DNA from: Brachybacterium kimchii
GTDB lineage: Bacteria; Actinomycetota; Actinomycetes; Actinomycetales; Dermabacteraceae
Length of the DNA: 64,000 nt
Assembly: GCF_023373525.1 (NCBI RefSeq)
Contig: NZ_CP097218.1
Coordinates: 434,001 to 498,000 of the forward strand
Reading direction: 5' to 3'
The notes beneath the pieces were generated by a model, which worked only from the letters and a program-made list of their open reading frames with translations, did not search any database and had not been told where the DNA came from. Both the position numbers and the translations under genes were made by a program. This document shows, piece after piece, positions 33,426-42,281 of the stretch (the stretch's first letter is position 1; each line of letters begins with the position of its first letter).

Positions 33426-35348
33426 TCAGCCGATCTCGTCGACCAGGCCGTCGCGGACGGCGGCGGCCATGGTCGGGGTGACGGGCAGTCGCGGGATGAG
33501 CGTGGCCTGGTAGGCGTGGTAGATGTCCGGCTTGCCCTCCCAGGTGCGTGCCTGGGGCTGGTTGCGCCGGTCCAGCTCGTGGTGCCAGCTGCCCCGCTCG
33601 GGATCCAGCAGGAACTCGCTGACGTACTCCCACCAGGCCTGGTAGCGGTCGGCCCACTTCCGATCACCCGTCACCTGGAACATCGCGGCCGCGGCGGCGG
33701 TCGCCTCGGCGGCGACCCAGTGCATGCGCTCGTGCACCACGGGCGTCCCGTCCCAGTCCACCGTGTAGGGGAACCCGGGCTCCCCGTCCATGCCGAAGGC
33801 GTCGTCGGCCCGTGCCATGAGAGCGTTCGCGGCCTCGAGCATCCACTCGGGGGCGTCGCCGTCCTTCGCGAGCAGTGCGGCGCGGCCGTGCAGGACCAGG
33901 CGGGACCACTCGAGCCAGTGGCCGACGGTCGCCCCGTACGGGCGGAACGGATCGGCCGGCTTGTCCTCGTTGTACTCGAGGATCGGGTTCCACGAGGTGT
34001 CGAAGTGCTCGGGCAGCAGCCAGTCCTGCTCGCGCGCGAACTCGTCGATCGCCCGGGTCATGATGCCCACGGCGCGGTCCAGCCAGCGGCGCTCCCCGGT
34101 GACGTCGGCCGCGGCGAGCAGGGCCTCGGTCGTGTGCATGTTCGCGTTGATGCCCCGGTACTCCTCGCAGACGGCGAAGGCGCGGTCGAAGGTGTCCACG
34201 CTCATCCCCGCCTCCTCGTCGTAGAACTTCTCGTCGAGGACGCCCAGGGCCTCCTCGAGCAGCTCCGCGGCGTGCGGGCGTCCGGCGGCGGTCGCCGAGG
34301 CGGCCGCGAGCACCACGAACGCGTGGGCATAGGCCTCCTTGGCGTCGTCGATGACGGTCTCGCCGGCGATCTTCGAGAACCAGCCGCCGTGCTTCTCGTC
34401 CTTGAAGACGGTGCGCAGGGACTCGATGCCGTGGTCCACGAAGCGCCCGTACTCGGGGCTGCCCAGCATCGTGGCGAGCGCGAAGCAGTGGGTCATGCGG
34501 CAGGTCACCCAGAGCTCTGCCGGCTTGTCGCCGTCGAGCTCCCCGTTCTCGTCGAGCCAGCCGAAGCCGCCGTCCTCCCGCAGCGACTCGGAGCCGAAGA
34601 CGAGCAGCTCCTCGCCCTCGGAGTCCAGCCAGGTGCGATGGGTGGCGCGCTGCAGCCACGGCACCGATGGCGCGGAGGATCCCGCGGCGCCGGCGGCCGC
34701 GTCGTCGGACCCGTCGGCGCTCTCGCCGTCGACGGCGAGCTCGAAGGTGCGCGCGGCGGCCTGGGCCTGCGCGGTCGTCGGCCCGGGATCGGCCACGAAC
34801 AGCACCTCGCGGTAGTACTTGAGCTCCTGGATGGACTCGCGGATGTCGGCGAGGGCGCGGTGGCCGCCGTGCTTGGCGGGCGTGTTGTAGAAGACGCGGG
34901 GGAACCAGCGCTTGGCGAGCTCCTTGAGGCTCGAGACGTCGATCGTGCGGTAGGAGAGCCAGGCGGCGAACTCCGGCACGTCCTTGTCGAGGAACACGCG
35001 GTCGGTGCCCACGGAGTTGCCCGCGAGCGGCGCCTTGCCGGCCTCCGGGCAGTGCTCGCGCACGTAGGCCAGGCACTGCTCCTGCGCGGCCTCGAGGGTG
35101 ATGCCCGCGTCCAGCTCCTCCAGCAGCCCTGAGTTCGTGTGCATGGTGCGCACGAAATCGCCCATCTGCTCCAGCGCCTCGGCCGGGGGTTTGACGACGA
35201 CGTCCACGCCCTCCCCGAGGATGTTCAGGTCACCGTCGGTGACCAGGACGGCGATCTCGACGAGCGCGTCCTTCTCCTTGTCCAGTCCGGTCATCTCGCA
35301 GTCGACCCAGACGATGCGGTCGGCAGTTCCACGGTTCGAAGTGCTCAC
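33426..35348 (-). CDS. orn: Oligoribonuclease fused to a YihS-like (AGE family) sugar isomerase
   Basis: A 640-residue fusion. Residues 1-200 are a complete DEDDh oligoribonuclease, which degrades 2-5-mer RNA including pGpG: WVDCEMTGLD (Asp16, Glu18), NSVGTDRVFLDKD (Asp116), HGGHRALADIRESIQELKYYRE (His163, Asp168) and the PGPTT tail seen in actinobacterial Orn. After an Asp/Ala/Gly/Ser linker (205-230) comes a full N-acylglucosamine-2-epimerase-fold domain close to YihS and bacterial mannose isomerases: FGWLDENGEL, WVTCRMTH (Arg284), EEYRGINANMHTTEA (His405), EHFDTSWNP, GHWLEWSRL (His477), DIYHAYQA (His611). The GTG start at 35348 gives the usual Orn N-terminus. No stop or shift separates the two parts. 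Confidence 0.92.
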   Translation of the reverse strand: MSTSNRGTADRIVWVDCEMTGLDKEKDALVEIAVLVTDGDLNILGEGVDVVVKPPAEALEQMGDFVRTMHTNSGLLEELDAGITLEAAQEQCLAYVREHCPEAGKAPLAGNSVGTDRVFLDKDVPEFAAWLSYRTIDVSSLKELAKRWFPRVFYNTPAKHGGHRALADIRESIQELKYYREVLFVADPGPTTAQAQAAARTFELAVDGESADGSDDAAAGAAGSSAPSVPWLQRATHRTWLDSEGEELLVFGSESLREDGGFGWLDENGELDGDKPAELWVTCRMTHCFALATMLGSPEYGRFVDHGIESLRTVFKDEKHGGWFSKIAGETVIDDAKEAYAHAFVVLAAASATAAGRPHAAELLEEALGVLDEKFYDEEAGMSVDTFDRAFAVCEEYRGINANMHTTEALLAAADVTGERRWLDRAVGIMTRAIDEFAREQDWLLPEHFDTSWNPILEYNEDKPADPFRPYGATVGHWLEWSRLVLHGRAALLAKDGDAPEWMLEAANALMARADDAFGMDGEPGFPYTVDWDGTPVVHERMHWVAAEATAAAAAMFQVTGDRKWADRYQAWWEYVSEFLLDPERGSWHHELDRRNQPQARTWEGKPDIYHAYQATLIPRLPVTPTMAAAVRDGLVDEIG

Positions 35349-35412
35349 GTGGCAAGGGTAGTCGCCGCGGACGGCGCCGCGTCGCCGCCGACGGCTCTGG
35401 AATACTGGCGCG

Positions 35413-35492
35413 CCGGACACGGGGTGCGCCGCGCGCGCTGAGATCAGACCCGTGGAACCTGATGCAGTTCGCACTGACGAAGGGATGTCCGC
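35413..35492 (+). ncRNA. TPP riboswitch (THI element)
   Basis: The classic THI motifs occur in order: ACGGGGTGC (35419), GCTGAGATCAGACCCGT (35437 on), GGAACCTGAT (35454-35463), GTTCGCACTGACGAAGGGA (35467-35485). P1 can form between CGGACA (35414-35419) and TGTCCG (35486-35491). The aptamer's last conserved bases, GAAGGGA, serve as the Shine-Dalgarno of the MFS gene, so TPP binding would mask translation initiation. It controls the MFS-thiM-thiE operon. Confidence 0.95.
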
Positions 35493-35493
35493 C

Positions 35494-36951
35494 ATGCGGT
35501 CACGTCTGCCCGAGAGCCCGCCCACGACCGCCGCCGCGGTCCACACGCCGTCGGCCGGGCCGACGCCGAAGCCGCAGCTGCCGCCCGAGGGCCGCGCCGC
35601 CCTGCGCGCCGGGGTGGTCGGCAACTTCATCGACAACGTCCACGTGTTCCTGCCGCTCACCGCGCTGACCCCGGCGCTCGCCGTCGTCGCCGGACCGGGG
35701 ATCGCCGCCACCACCGGAGCGATCGTGGTGATCGCGATGATGCTCGGCAGGCCCGTCGGCGGAATGGTCTTCGGCAGGATCTCGGACCGCCTGGGGCGCA
35801 CCCGCACCACGAAGGTCGCGATCACCGGCACCGCCGCCTGCGCCCTCCTGATCGCCGCCATGCCCACCCACGAGCTGCTGGGCGTGGGAACGATCGGCCT
35901 GATCCTCGCCCTGCGGTTCCTCGGCGGGATCTTCGTGGCCGGCGAGTACTCGGCCGCGATCCCCCTGGCCATGGAATGGTCGGCCCCGCGCCGGCGCGGC
36001 CTCATGAGCGGGCTCATCCTCTCGATGGCGCCCTGGGCGCAGGCCGCGATCGCCTTCGCGACCGCTGTGCTGCTGCTGATCCTTGGACCCGACGCCTATG
36101 CCGCGTGGGGCTGGCGGGCGCTGTTCGTGCTCGGGGCGCTCGCCTCGCTCGGCATGCTCGCCTACTACCGGCGGCGCGTGGTCGATGCGCCGACGACACG
36201 ACGAGTGATCGAGGAGCGCGAGGGCCAGGAGCCCTCGACGGACGACGGCCCGCTCCTGGCCGACGAATCTCTGGCGGACGAGGGGCCCGCCGCCTCGGGC
36301 ATCGCGGCCATGCTCCGCGGACGCTGGGCGCGCGCCTTCTGGCAGGTGTTCACCCTGATGACGGGCCTGTGGCTGCTCACGAACACGACCGTCATCTTGC
36401 TCACCGCCCAGCTCGGCCAGGACACGGGTCTGTCGGCGACCAGCGTCTCGATCGCGATGGGCATCGCCTCGTGCGCGCAGGCGCTCGCGATGGCGCTCGC
36501 CGGGCATCTCTCCACCAGCACTGGCAGGCGCCGACTGTTCGTCCTGTGGGGGATCGCGGCGACCGTGCTGGGCCCGGTCCTGTGGTGGATGTCGGTCGGC
36601 TCGAGCACGCTGGCCGGTGCCGCCGTGCTCGCCGCCGCGCTGCAGGTCGTCACCGTCGCCGCGTACGGACCGGTCTCCGCCTACCTCTCCGAGCGCTTCC
36701 CGACGTCGGTGCGCTCCACCGGGTACGGAATGGGCTACAGCCTCTCGCTGATCCTGCCCGCGCTCTACCCGTTCTACCTGCCCGGGCTCTCGGCGCTGCT
36801 CGGGGCGCACGCCGCGGTGCTCGGACTGCTCGTGCTGGGCGGTGTCCTCCTCATCGTCGGCGCGGCGCTCGGGCCCCGGCTGTCGGCGGCGGAGATCGAC
36901 AGGGACCTCGACGTTGTCGCCGACCGGGGCAGCCGGGGGAGCGGGCGATGA
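35494..36951 (+). CDS. MFS transporter under TPP control (candidate thiamine-precursor importer)
   Basis: A 485-residue MFS protein with about 12 helices. The N-terminal half has MLGRPVGGMVFGRISDRLGRTRTTK (motif A) and RFLGGIFVAGEYSAAIPLAMEW, similar to the MHS branch; the central loop (residues about 235-270) is acidic. ATG 35494 is chosen because GAAGGG of the riboswitch lies 9 nt before it; ATG 35485 would leave no spacing. It is cotranscribed with thiM (4-bp overlap) and thiE. The context suggests import of hydroxyethylthiazole, thiamine or another precursor, but this is inference from the riboswitch and neighbours, not from sequence similarity. Confidence 0.88.
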   Translation: MRSRLPESPPTTAAAVHTPSAGPTPKPQLPPEGRAALRAGVVGNFIDNVHVFLPLTALTPALAVVAGPGIAATTGAIVVIAMMLGRPVGGMVFGRISDRLGRTRTTKVAITGTAACALLIAAMPTHELLGVGTIGLILALRFLGGIFVAGEYSAAIPLAMEWSAPRRRGLMSGLILSMAPWAQAAIAFATAVLLLILGPDAYAAWGWRALFVLGALASLGMLAYYRRRVVDAPTTRRVIEEREGQEPSTDDGPLLADESLADEGPAASGIAAMLRGRWARAFWQVFTLMTGLWLLTNTTVILLTAQLGQDTGLSATSVSIAMGIASCAQALAMALAGHLSTSTGRRRLFVLWGIAATVLGPVLWWMSVGSSTLAGAAVLAAALQVVTVAAYGPVSAYLSERFPTSVRSTGYGMGYSLSLILPALYPFYLPGLSALLGAHAAVLGLLVLGGVLLIVGAALGPRLSAAEIDRDLDVVADRGSRGSGR

Positions 36952-37877
36952 GAACTGATCCGCACCCTCGCGAAGACCACGACGTCGACGATGACGCCGC
37001 GCTCGGTGACGACCCGGACCTGCGCGCGGTCGCCCTGGTGCTCGCCGAGGTGCGCCGGCATCCGCCGCTCGTCCACTGCCTCACCGCGACGGTGTCGATG
37101 GGCATCGTGGCCGCCGGTCTGCTCGCCGCGGGCGCCCGCCCGATGATGACCGAGACCGAGGCCGAGGCGCCCGTGGTCACAGGGGCGGCCGACGCGCTGC
37201 TCGTGAACCTCGGGACCCTCAGCACCGATGCGATGTCGGGCATCCCCGCGACCGTGGCCGCGAGCATCGCGGCCGGTCACCCCTGGGTGCTCGATCCGAC
37301 CGCGATCGGGCGCGCGCCCGTGCGCACGCCCCTCGCCCGCGAGCTCGTGGGCCTGCGGCCGGACGTGGTGCGCGGGAACGCCTCGGAGATCCTCGCGCTG
37401 CGCGGCGGGACCGGCGGACGCGGCGCCGACGCGAGCGACGGAGCCGAGAGCGCCCATGGTTCCGCCCGCGAGATCGTCGCACTCACCGGCGGAGCCGTGG
37501 CCGTCTCGGGGCCCGTCGACTGGATCGTCGGTGCGGGTGCAGTCATGGCCGATGGGGATCGCACACCAGGGATCGAGGTCCGACGCGGGCATCCCCTTCT
37601 CACGCGCGTCACCGGCACCGGCTGTCTGCTCGGGGCGCTCACCGCCGCGTGCCTCGTCGCGGTCGAGAGGAGCGGGCCTGACGTCTCACCCGTCGGGCCC
37701 TCGGACCTCACCGGCCACGCCGCCCGCGCCGCTCACGCCGCGACGGTGTGGCTCGACGTCGCGGGGGAGTGCGCAGCACGCCGCGCGCCGCGGCCCGGTG
37801 CCTTCCGCACCGCCCTGCTCGACGCCCTCGACGAGATCGGCGAGCACGCCCTGGAGACCACCACGGAGGACCGATGA
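36948..37877 (+). CDS. thiM: Hydroxyethylthiazole kinase
   Basis: Phosphorylates 4-methyl-5-hydroxyethylthiazole for thiamine salvage. In this 309-residue protein the family motifs are PLVHCLTATVSMGIVAAGLLAAGARPMM, LLVNLGTLS, HPWVLDPTAIGRAPVRT, VVRGNASEI and the C-terminal VTGTGCLLGALTAACL, where GTGC includes the catalytic cysteine. The first 25 residues are acidic and atypical. It overlaps the MFS gene by 4 bp and thiE by 4 bp. Confidence 0.95.
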   Translation: MRTDPHPREDHDVDDDAALGDDPDLRAVALVLAEVRRHPPLVHCLTATVSMGIVAAGLLAAGARPMMTETEAEAPVVTGAADALLVNLGTLSTDAMSGIPATVAASIAAGHPWVLDPTAIGRAPVRTPLARELVGLRPDVVRGNASEILALRGGTGGRGADASDGAESAHGSAREIVALTGGAVAVSGPVDWIVGAGAVMADGDRTPGIEVRRGHPLLTRVTGTGCLLGALTAACLVAVERSGPDVSPVGPSDLTGHAARAAHAATVWLDVAGECAARRAPRPGAFRTALLDALDEIGEHALETTTEDR

Positions 37878-38620
37878 CCCTGGATCACGACCACGACCAC
37901 GACCACCCGGGCCTGGACGGGGACGGGGCTGCCCCGGCGCCCCTCGACCTGCGCTGCTATCTCGTCACCTCCGGGACCGATCGCCGCACCGTGGAGACCG
38001 CGGCGGCCGCCGCCGCTGCCGGCGCGGGCGTCGTCCAAGTCCGTGCGAAGGGGCTCGAGGCCCGCGAGCTGCTCGGTCTCGTGACCGCGGTGGCGCGTGC
38101 CGTCGGCTCCACCGCGCCCACCTGCCGGGTCCTCGTCGACGACCGGGCGGACGTGGCCTTCGCCGCCCGGGCGCGCGGCGCGCACGTGCACGGCGTCCAC
38201 CTCGGCCAGGACGATCTGCCCGTCGCCGGGGCCCGCGCCCTGCTGGGCCCGGACGCGATCATCGGGCTGACCACGGGGACCCTCGACCTCGTGAGGTCCG
38301 CCGAGACCCAGGCGGAGCTGCTCGACTACGTCGGCGCCGGCCCCTTCCGGCCCACTCCCACGAAGGAGTCGGGCCGCACGCCCCTGGGCATCGACGGGTA
38401 CCGGACGCTGGTCGGGGCCACGCGTCTGCCGATCGTCGCGATCGGCGACGTCACGCCCGCCGACGTGCCCGCGCTTGCCGCGGCCGGCGTCGCCGGGGTC
38501 GCTCTGGTGCGCGCGATCATGGGCGCGAGCGACCCCGCGGCCGTGGTCCGCGAGGTGCTGAGCGGGTTCGGGAGCGATCAGGGACCGGCGTCACGGGGCG
38601 CCCCTCGACAGATGTCATGA
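37874..38620 (+). CDS. thiE: Thiamine-phosphate synthase
   Basis: Joins hydroxymethylpyrimidine diphosphate and thiazole phosphate to thiamine phosphate. The 248-residue protein has a TIM-barrel core: CYLVTSGTDRRTVETAAAAAAAGAGVVQVRAK, RVLVDDRADVAFAARARGAHVHGVHLGQDDLPV, YVGAGPFRPTPTKESG, and GVAGVALVRAIMGASDP. The Asp/His stretch at residues 4-12 (DHDHDHDHP) is an unusual N-terminal addition that might bind metal. It overlaps thiM by 4 bp; thiD is not in the operon. Confidence 0.95.
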   Translation: MTLDHDHDHDHPGLDGDGAAPAPLDLRCYLVTSGTDRRTVETAAAAAAAGAGVVQVRAKGLEARELLGLVTAVARAVGSTAPTCRVLVDDRADVAFAARARGAHVHGVHLGQDDLPVAGARALLGPDAIIGLTTGTLDLVRSAETQAELLDYVGAGPFRPTPTKESGRTPLGIDGYRTLVGATRLPIVAIGDVTPADVPALAAAGVAGVALVRAIMGASDPAAVVREVLSGFGSDQGPASRGAPRQMS

Positions 38621-38670
38621 CCTCGCCCGGGCCCGGGGACGGCGGGTGCCGGCCCTGGTAGACCGTCGGC

Positions 38671-39264
38671 ATGGACACGGATCTGAACCAGCTCGCGACC
38701 GTCAACCACCACGGCTTCGCCTTCCTCCTCGCCTACGGCCTCACCTGGCTGCTGGCGGCGGCCGTCTGGCGATGGCGCGGACAGCGCGCGGGCGCCTACG
38801 CGGTGCTCCTGCAGGGAGTGGTCGCCCTGCCGATCGCCTTCGGTCTCATGGCCGTGACCTCCGCCGGGCCGCGTCCGCAGAACCCCCTGCTCGACGAGCT
38901 GTCCACGGCGCTCGCCATTTCCCAGGTGTTCGCGCTGCCGATCCTCATCTACCTGATCCTGCGCCGCGCGCACCGGCAGGTCCCGATCGTCCTCGCGGCG
39001 GTGACGATCGTGCACTTCTCCCCGTACTCGTGGCTCTACCGCACCCCGCTGTACATGGTCCTCGCCGGGGTGCTCGCGATCGGGCTGTTCATCGTGTGCC
39101 GCCTCGCGGACCGGCGGGCCGACGCGCTCGCCGCGACGCGCACCGACGACTCCGCTGCCGTGCCCACCGGTGCCGGTGGATCTGCGACGCCGGGCGACTG
39201 GATGATCCCGGCCTTCACGGGAGCCGTCCTCGTGATCGGGGCGATCATCGCCCTCCTGCTGTGA
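38671..39264 (+). CDS. Membrane protein of unknown function (DUF7010-like)
   Basis: A 197-residue integral membrane protein with five or six hydrophobic segments (about residues 16-33, 45-62, 73-97, 104-119, 127-141 and 175-195). The start NQLATVNHHGFAFLLAYGLTWLLAAAVWRWRG followed by PIAFGLMAVTS resembles a family of small membrane proteins annotated DUF7010, though I am not certain. A soluble loop rich in Ala and Asp precedes the last helix. It lies 50 bp after thiE on the same strand, but no functional link is evident. Confidence 0.7.
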   Translation: MDTDLNQLATVNHHGFAFLLAYGLTWLLAAAVWRWRGQRAGAYAVLLQGVVALPIAFGLMAVTSAGPRPQNPLLDELSTALAISQVFALPILIYLILRRAHRQVPIVLAAVTIVHFSPYSWLYRTPLYMVLAGVLAIGLFIVCRLADRRADALAATRTDDSAAVPTGAGGSATPGDWMIPAFTGAVLVIGAIIALLL

Positions 39265-39294
39265 GCCGGGAGGACGCCCTGATGCCGCGCCCGG

Positions 39295-40344
39295 TCACAC
39301 CGCTGACCAGCCCCCGTCGGAGGCGAGCACCGCGCCGTTGATGTTCGAGGCGTCCTCGGAGAGCAGGTACAGGATCGAGGAGGCGAGCTGCTCGGCCGTG
39401 GCGAGGGACGGGATGTTCCCGCGCGCCTCCTCGAGCCGGGCACTGCCGAAGGGCGCGATCTCGGGCTGCATCGGGATGCCCGTCGCGACCGCGCCCGGCG
39501 CCACGGCGTTCGTGCGGATCCCCTGCTTCGCGTACATGAAGGCCATCGACCGGGTGATCCCGATGACCGCATGCTTCGATGCCGTGTAGGCGACGCCCGA
39601 GGCCGAGCCGCGCAGCCCCGCCTCGCTCGCCACGTGCACGATCGCACCGCCCCCGGTCTCGAGCATCCGGGTGGTGACGGCCCGCGTGAGGGCGACGAGA
39701 CCGCCCACGTTCACCGCGAGAACCTTCGTCCACATCTCGTCGCTGACCTCGTGGATCGCGGAGAAGTCATCGTTGATCCCGGCGACGTTCGCGAGCGCGT
39801 CGACGCGCTCGCCGGCCGCTGCGAGGATCGCGTCGATCGTCTGCGCGGAGCCGAGATCGCCGACGACCGTGACCAGCCGGTCCACGTGGTCCTCAGAGGT
39901 CTCGTTCGCGAGCGCCTCGAGGCGCTCGGCGGAGATGTCCGTCGCGACCACGCGCGCGCCCTCGGCGAGCAGGCGTTCGGCCGTGGCCCGGCCGATGCCG
40001 CCGGCGGCGCCGGTGACCACGACCGTGCGACCGGCGAAGCGCCCCGCGGGCGCATCCGAGCGGTCGGTCCGCCCGGCTCCGTCCGCCCGGCCGCCCGCGG
40101 TCGCGTCCGCGGGGATCTCCCCGTCGTTCGCGGCACGCACCATGTCGTCGACGGCGCTCTGGGGGAGTTCCCCGCGGCTGAGCGGCACGAGCTGCTGCAG
40201 CGGCATGTCGAGTGCGGGGCCGAGGGAGTCCGGGCTGGTGCCGGTGCGCTCGAGGAAGGCACGCAGCACGGGGCCGCCGCGGGGGTGCTCGAGCCATGTC
40301 GCGATCGTCGCGCTCGCGGTGATGGGGGTGGATGCATCGCTCAT
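39295..40344 (-). CDS. SDR oxidoreductase with an extra N-terminal helical domain
   Basis: A 349-residue protein. Residues about 105-349 are a classical short-chain dehydrogenase: TVVVTGAAGGIGRATAERLLAEGARVVATD, ANVAGI, IVHVASEAG, YTASKHAVIG (YxxxK) and a normal C-terminal SDGGW. Residues about 10-72 (ATIATWLEHPRGGPVLRAFL, then DMPLQQLVPLSRGELPQSAVDDMV) look like the small helical domain that some actinobacterial glycoside hydrolase family 3 enzymes and other hydrolases carry at their C-terminus. An Asp/Ala/Gly linker separates them. ATG 40344 is supported by conservation of that domain's frame. It is downstream of the FAD monooxygenase on the same strand. Confidence 0.87.
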   Translation of the reverse strand: MSDASTPITASATIATWLEHPRGGPVLRAFLERTGTSPDSLGPALDMPLQQLVPLSRGELPQSAVDDMVRAANDGEIPADATAGGRADGAGRTDRSDAPAGRFAGRTVVVTGAAGGIGRATAERLLAEGARVVATDISAERLEALANETSEDHVDRLVTVVGDLGSAQTIDAILAAAGERVDALANVAGINDDFSAIHEVSDEMWTKVLAVNVGGLVALTRAVTTRMLETGGGAIVHVASEAGLRGSASGVAYTASKHAVIGITRSMAFMYAKQGIRTNAVAPGAVATGIPMQPEIAPFGSARLEEARGNIPSLATAEQLASSILYLLSEDASNINGAVLASDGGWSAV

Positions 40345-40443
40345 GGCCTGGACCTCCGACGTCCTCGTGGATGGGCGAGGGCGCAGCGATGCGGCCCTCG
40401 CCCCCACGCTAGGCGACGGGTTGCGGATCCGGGCGCCTCGAGG

Positions 40444-41952
40444 TCACTGTGGGAGCCAGTGCTCGATCACCGACTCCAGGCCCTGCTGGTCGGGAGAGGG
40501 GTGCGCGACGGGGGCCCCGGCACCGTCGGCCGCCGGTTCCGTGGCGGCCCAGGCGATGTGCCCGTCCGGTCTCAGCAGCACGGCTCGCGCCGGGAGGCCC
40601 TCGGCGGGCTCGACCAGCTGGTCCACCGCATCCGACCGCTGTTCGGCGTCGAAGGAGCCGGTCGGATCGAGCAGCAGCCACCTGCCCTCGCGCATCCGTT
40701 CGTAGAGTCTACCGGGCCCCACGGGCATGTCCCGCAGTCTGCGGCCGACGATGCCGCCGGGCGCCTCGTCCCCGGGCCAGAGGTCGTAGCGGATCGAGAG
40801 CGACGCGATCTTCTCGCTCAGGAGCCGGTCGACCTCCGGCAGCTCCATCAGCTCGCCGAGGACGCGCCGCAGGGCGAGAGCGCCGGGCTCGCCGGAGATC
40901 AGCACGCTCTGCGCGCGTGTGGTGGTCAGGACGTCGGCGGCGACCGGTCGACGCTCCGCCTCGTAGCTGTCGAGCAGTGCGGGAGGGGCCTGCCCCGAGA
41001 TCAGGGCCGCGAGCTTCCAGCCGAGGTTGAAGGCGTCCTGGATACCGAGGTTCAGCCCCTGACCGCCCAGCGGCGGGTGCACGTGCGCGGCGTCTCCCGT
41101 GAGCAGGACACGGCCGCTGCGGAAGTGCTCGGCGAGCCGCGTGGCGTCGGTGAAGCGGGTGAGCGAGACGGGGGAGTGGGCGCCGAAGTCGGTGCCCGCG
41201 AAGGTGCGCAGACGTTCGAGGAACTCCTCGAACGACGGCCCTTCGGTGCGGTCCTCGGCGACGTTCGCCGCGGGGACGACGGCCCGGTGGAGCCCAGGGT
41301 TCGAGGATGGGCCGATGCCGAAGCCGCGGTGCTCGCGCCGCACGCGCTCGGAGACGGCGGCGACCTCCTCGGCCGGGGCCGTCACCTCCATCTCCCCGAG
41401 CAGCCACTCGTGCTCGGCCGCCTCACCCGGGAAGCCGATCCCGAGAAGGCCCCTCACGCGGCTGCGTCCGCCGTCGCATGCGACGGCCCAGCGTCCGCGC
41501 ACGTGCTCGCCGTCGGCGAGGATGAGATCGACGGACTCCGCGTCCTGGGCGAGGCCGACGACCTCGCGCCCGCGGCGCACGTCGGCCCCGAGCTCGCGCG
41601 CTCTCTCCTCGAGCAGACGGTCGGTCACGGGCTGCGGGATGCCGAGCGTGAACTCGTGAGCAGTGTCGAGCTCGGGGGAGCTGCTCGACGGGATCCCGGC
41701 GAAGCGGCCGACGCCCGGATACGTCGTCCCCTCGGCGAGGAAGAGCTCGAGGATCCCCCGCTGATCCAGGATCTCGATGCTGCGGGCGTGCAGGCCCAGC
41801 GAGCGCACCAGACGGCTCGGCTCCTCCTCCTTCTCGAGCACCACCACGTCGATGCCGCGCAGTCGCAGCTCGGCCGCGAGCATCATGCCCGTCGGGCCTC
41901 CGCCGACGACGATCACGTCGTGCACGTCCTCGTCCATCCATGCGTCCACCAT
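40444..41952 (-). CDS. FAD-dependent aromatic monooxygenase (PheA/TfdB-type)
   Basis: A 502-residue class A flavoprotein monooxygenase. FAD and NADPH motifs are HDVIVVGGGPTGMMLAAELRLRGIDVVVLEK (GxGxxG), AVACDGGRSRVRGLLGI (DG motif) and RVLLTGDAAHVHPPLGGQGLNLGIQDAFNLGWKLAAL (GD motif). A C-terminal thioredoxin-like domain (about residues 390-502, ending ARAVLLRPDGHIAWAA) is also typical. Members hydroxylate phenols or polyketides. ATG 41952 has GGAGG 5 nt before it. It is probably cotranscribed with the downstream SDR gene, a possible catabolic or detoxification pair. Confidence 0.93.
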   Translation of the reverse strand: MVDAWMDEDVHDVIVVGGGPTGMMLAAELRLRGIDVVVLEKEEEPSRLVRSLGLHARSIEILDQRGILELFLAEGTTYPGVGRFAGIPSSSSPELDTAHEFTLGIPQPVTDRLLEERARELGADVRRGREVVGLAQDAESVDLILADGEHVRGRWAVACDGGRSRVRGLLGIGFPGEAAEHEWLLGEMEVTAPAEEVAAVSERVRREHRGFGIGPSSNPGLHRAVVPAANVAEDRTEGPSFEEFLERLRTFAGTDFGAHSPVSLTRFTDATRLAEHFRSGRVLLTGDAAHVHPPLGGQGLNLGIQDAFNLGWKLAALISGQAPPALLDSYEAERRPVAADVLTTTRAQSVLISGEPGALALRRVLGELMELPEVDRLLSEKIASLSIRYDLWPGDEAPGGIVGRRLRDMPVGPGRLYERMREGRWLLLDPTGSFDAEQRSDAVDQLVEPAEGLPARAVLLRPDGHIAWAATEPAADGAGAPVAHPSPDQQGLESVIEHWLPQ

Positions 41953-42208
41953 GCGCGCCTCCGCCCCTCTGCGGCCGGAGCATCCGGCCGCGAGCGAGCA
42001 TTCTGGCGGGCCGAGGGGGCCTTGCCGCAAGCCCCGGTGGGGGAGATATCCTGGTCACGGCGGGGACGGGGTGCCGCAGACGGCCTGGACGATGGTCTCG
42101 CCCGGCCCGCCCTGGTCCGAGGGAGTTCACCTGCAGCAGGGGAGCGGTGCCGATCCGGATCCGGGGACTCAGTGCCCCGGGGCCGAGTTCCCTGCGAAGC
42201 GGACGGGG

Positions 42209-42281
42209 TGCCCCCAGCAGGACTCGAACCTGCAACCTGCGGTTTAGAAGGCCGTTGCTCTATCCATTGAGCTATGGGGGC
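42209..42281 (-). tRNA. tRNA-Arg (UCU anticodon)
   Basis: Minus-strand cloverleaf with acceptor GCCCCCA/TGGGGGC, D-arm AGCTCAATGGATAGAGC, anticodon loop CTTCTAA (TCT), T-arm CAGGTTCGAGTCCTG and discriminator A. The anticodon stem pairs ACGGC with ACCGC imperfectly (mismatches at both ends), weaker than usual. CCA is not encoded. Confidence 0.92.
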
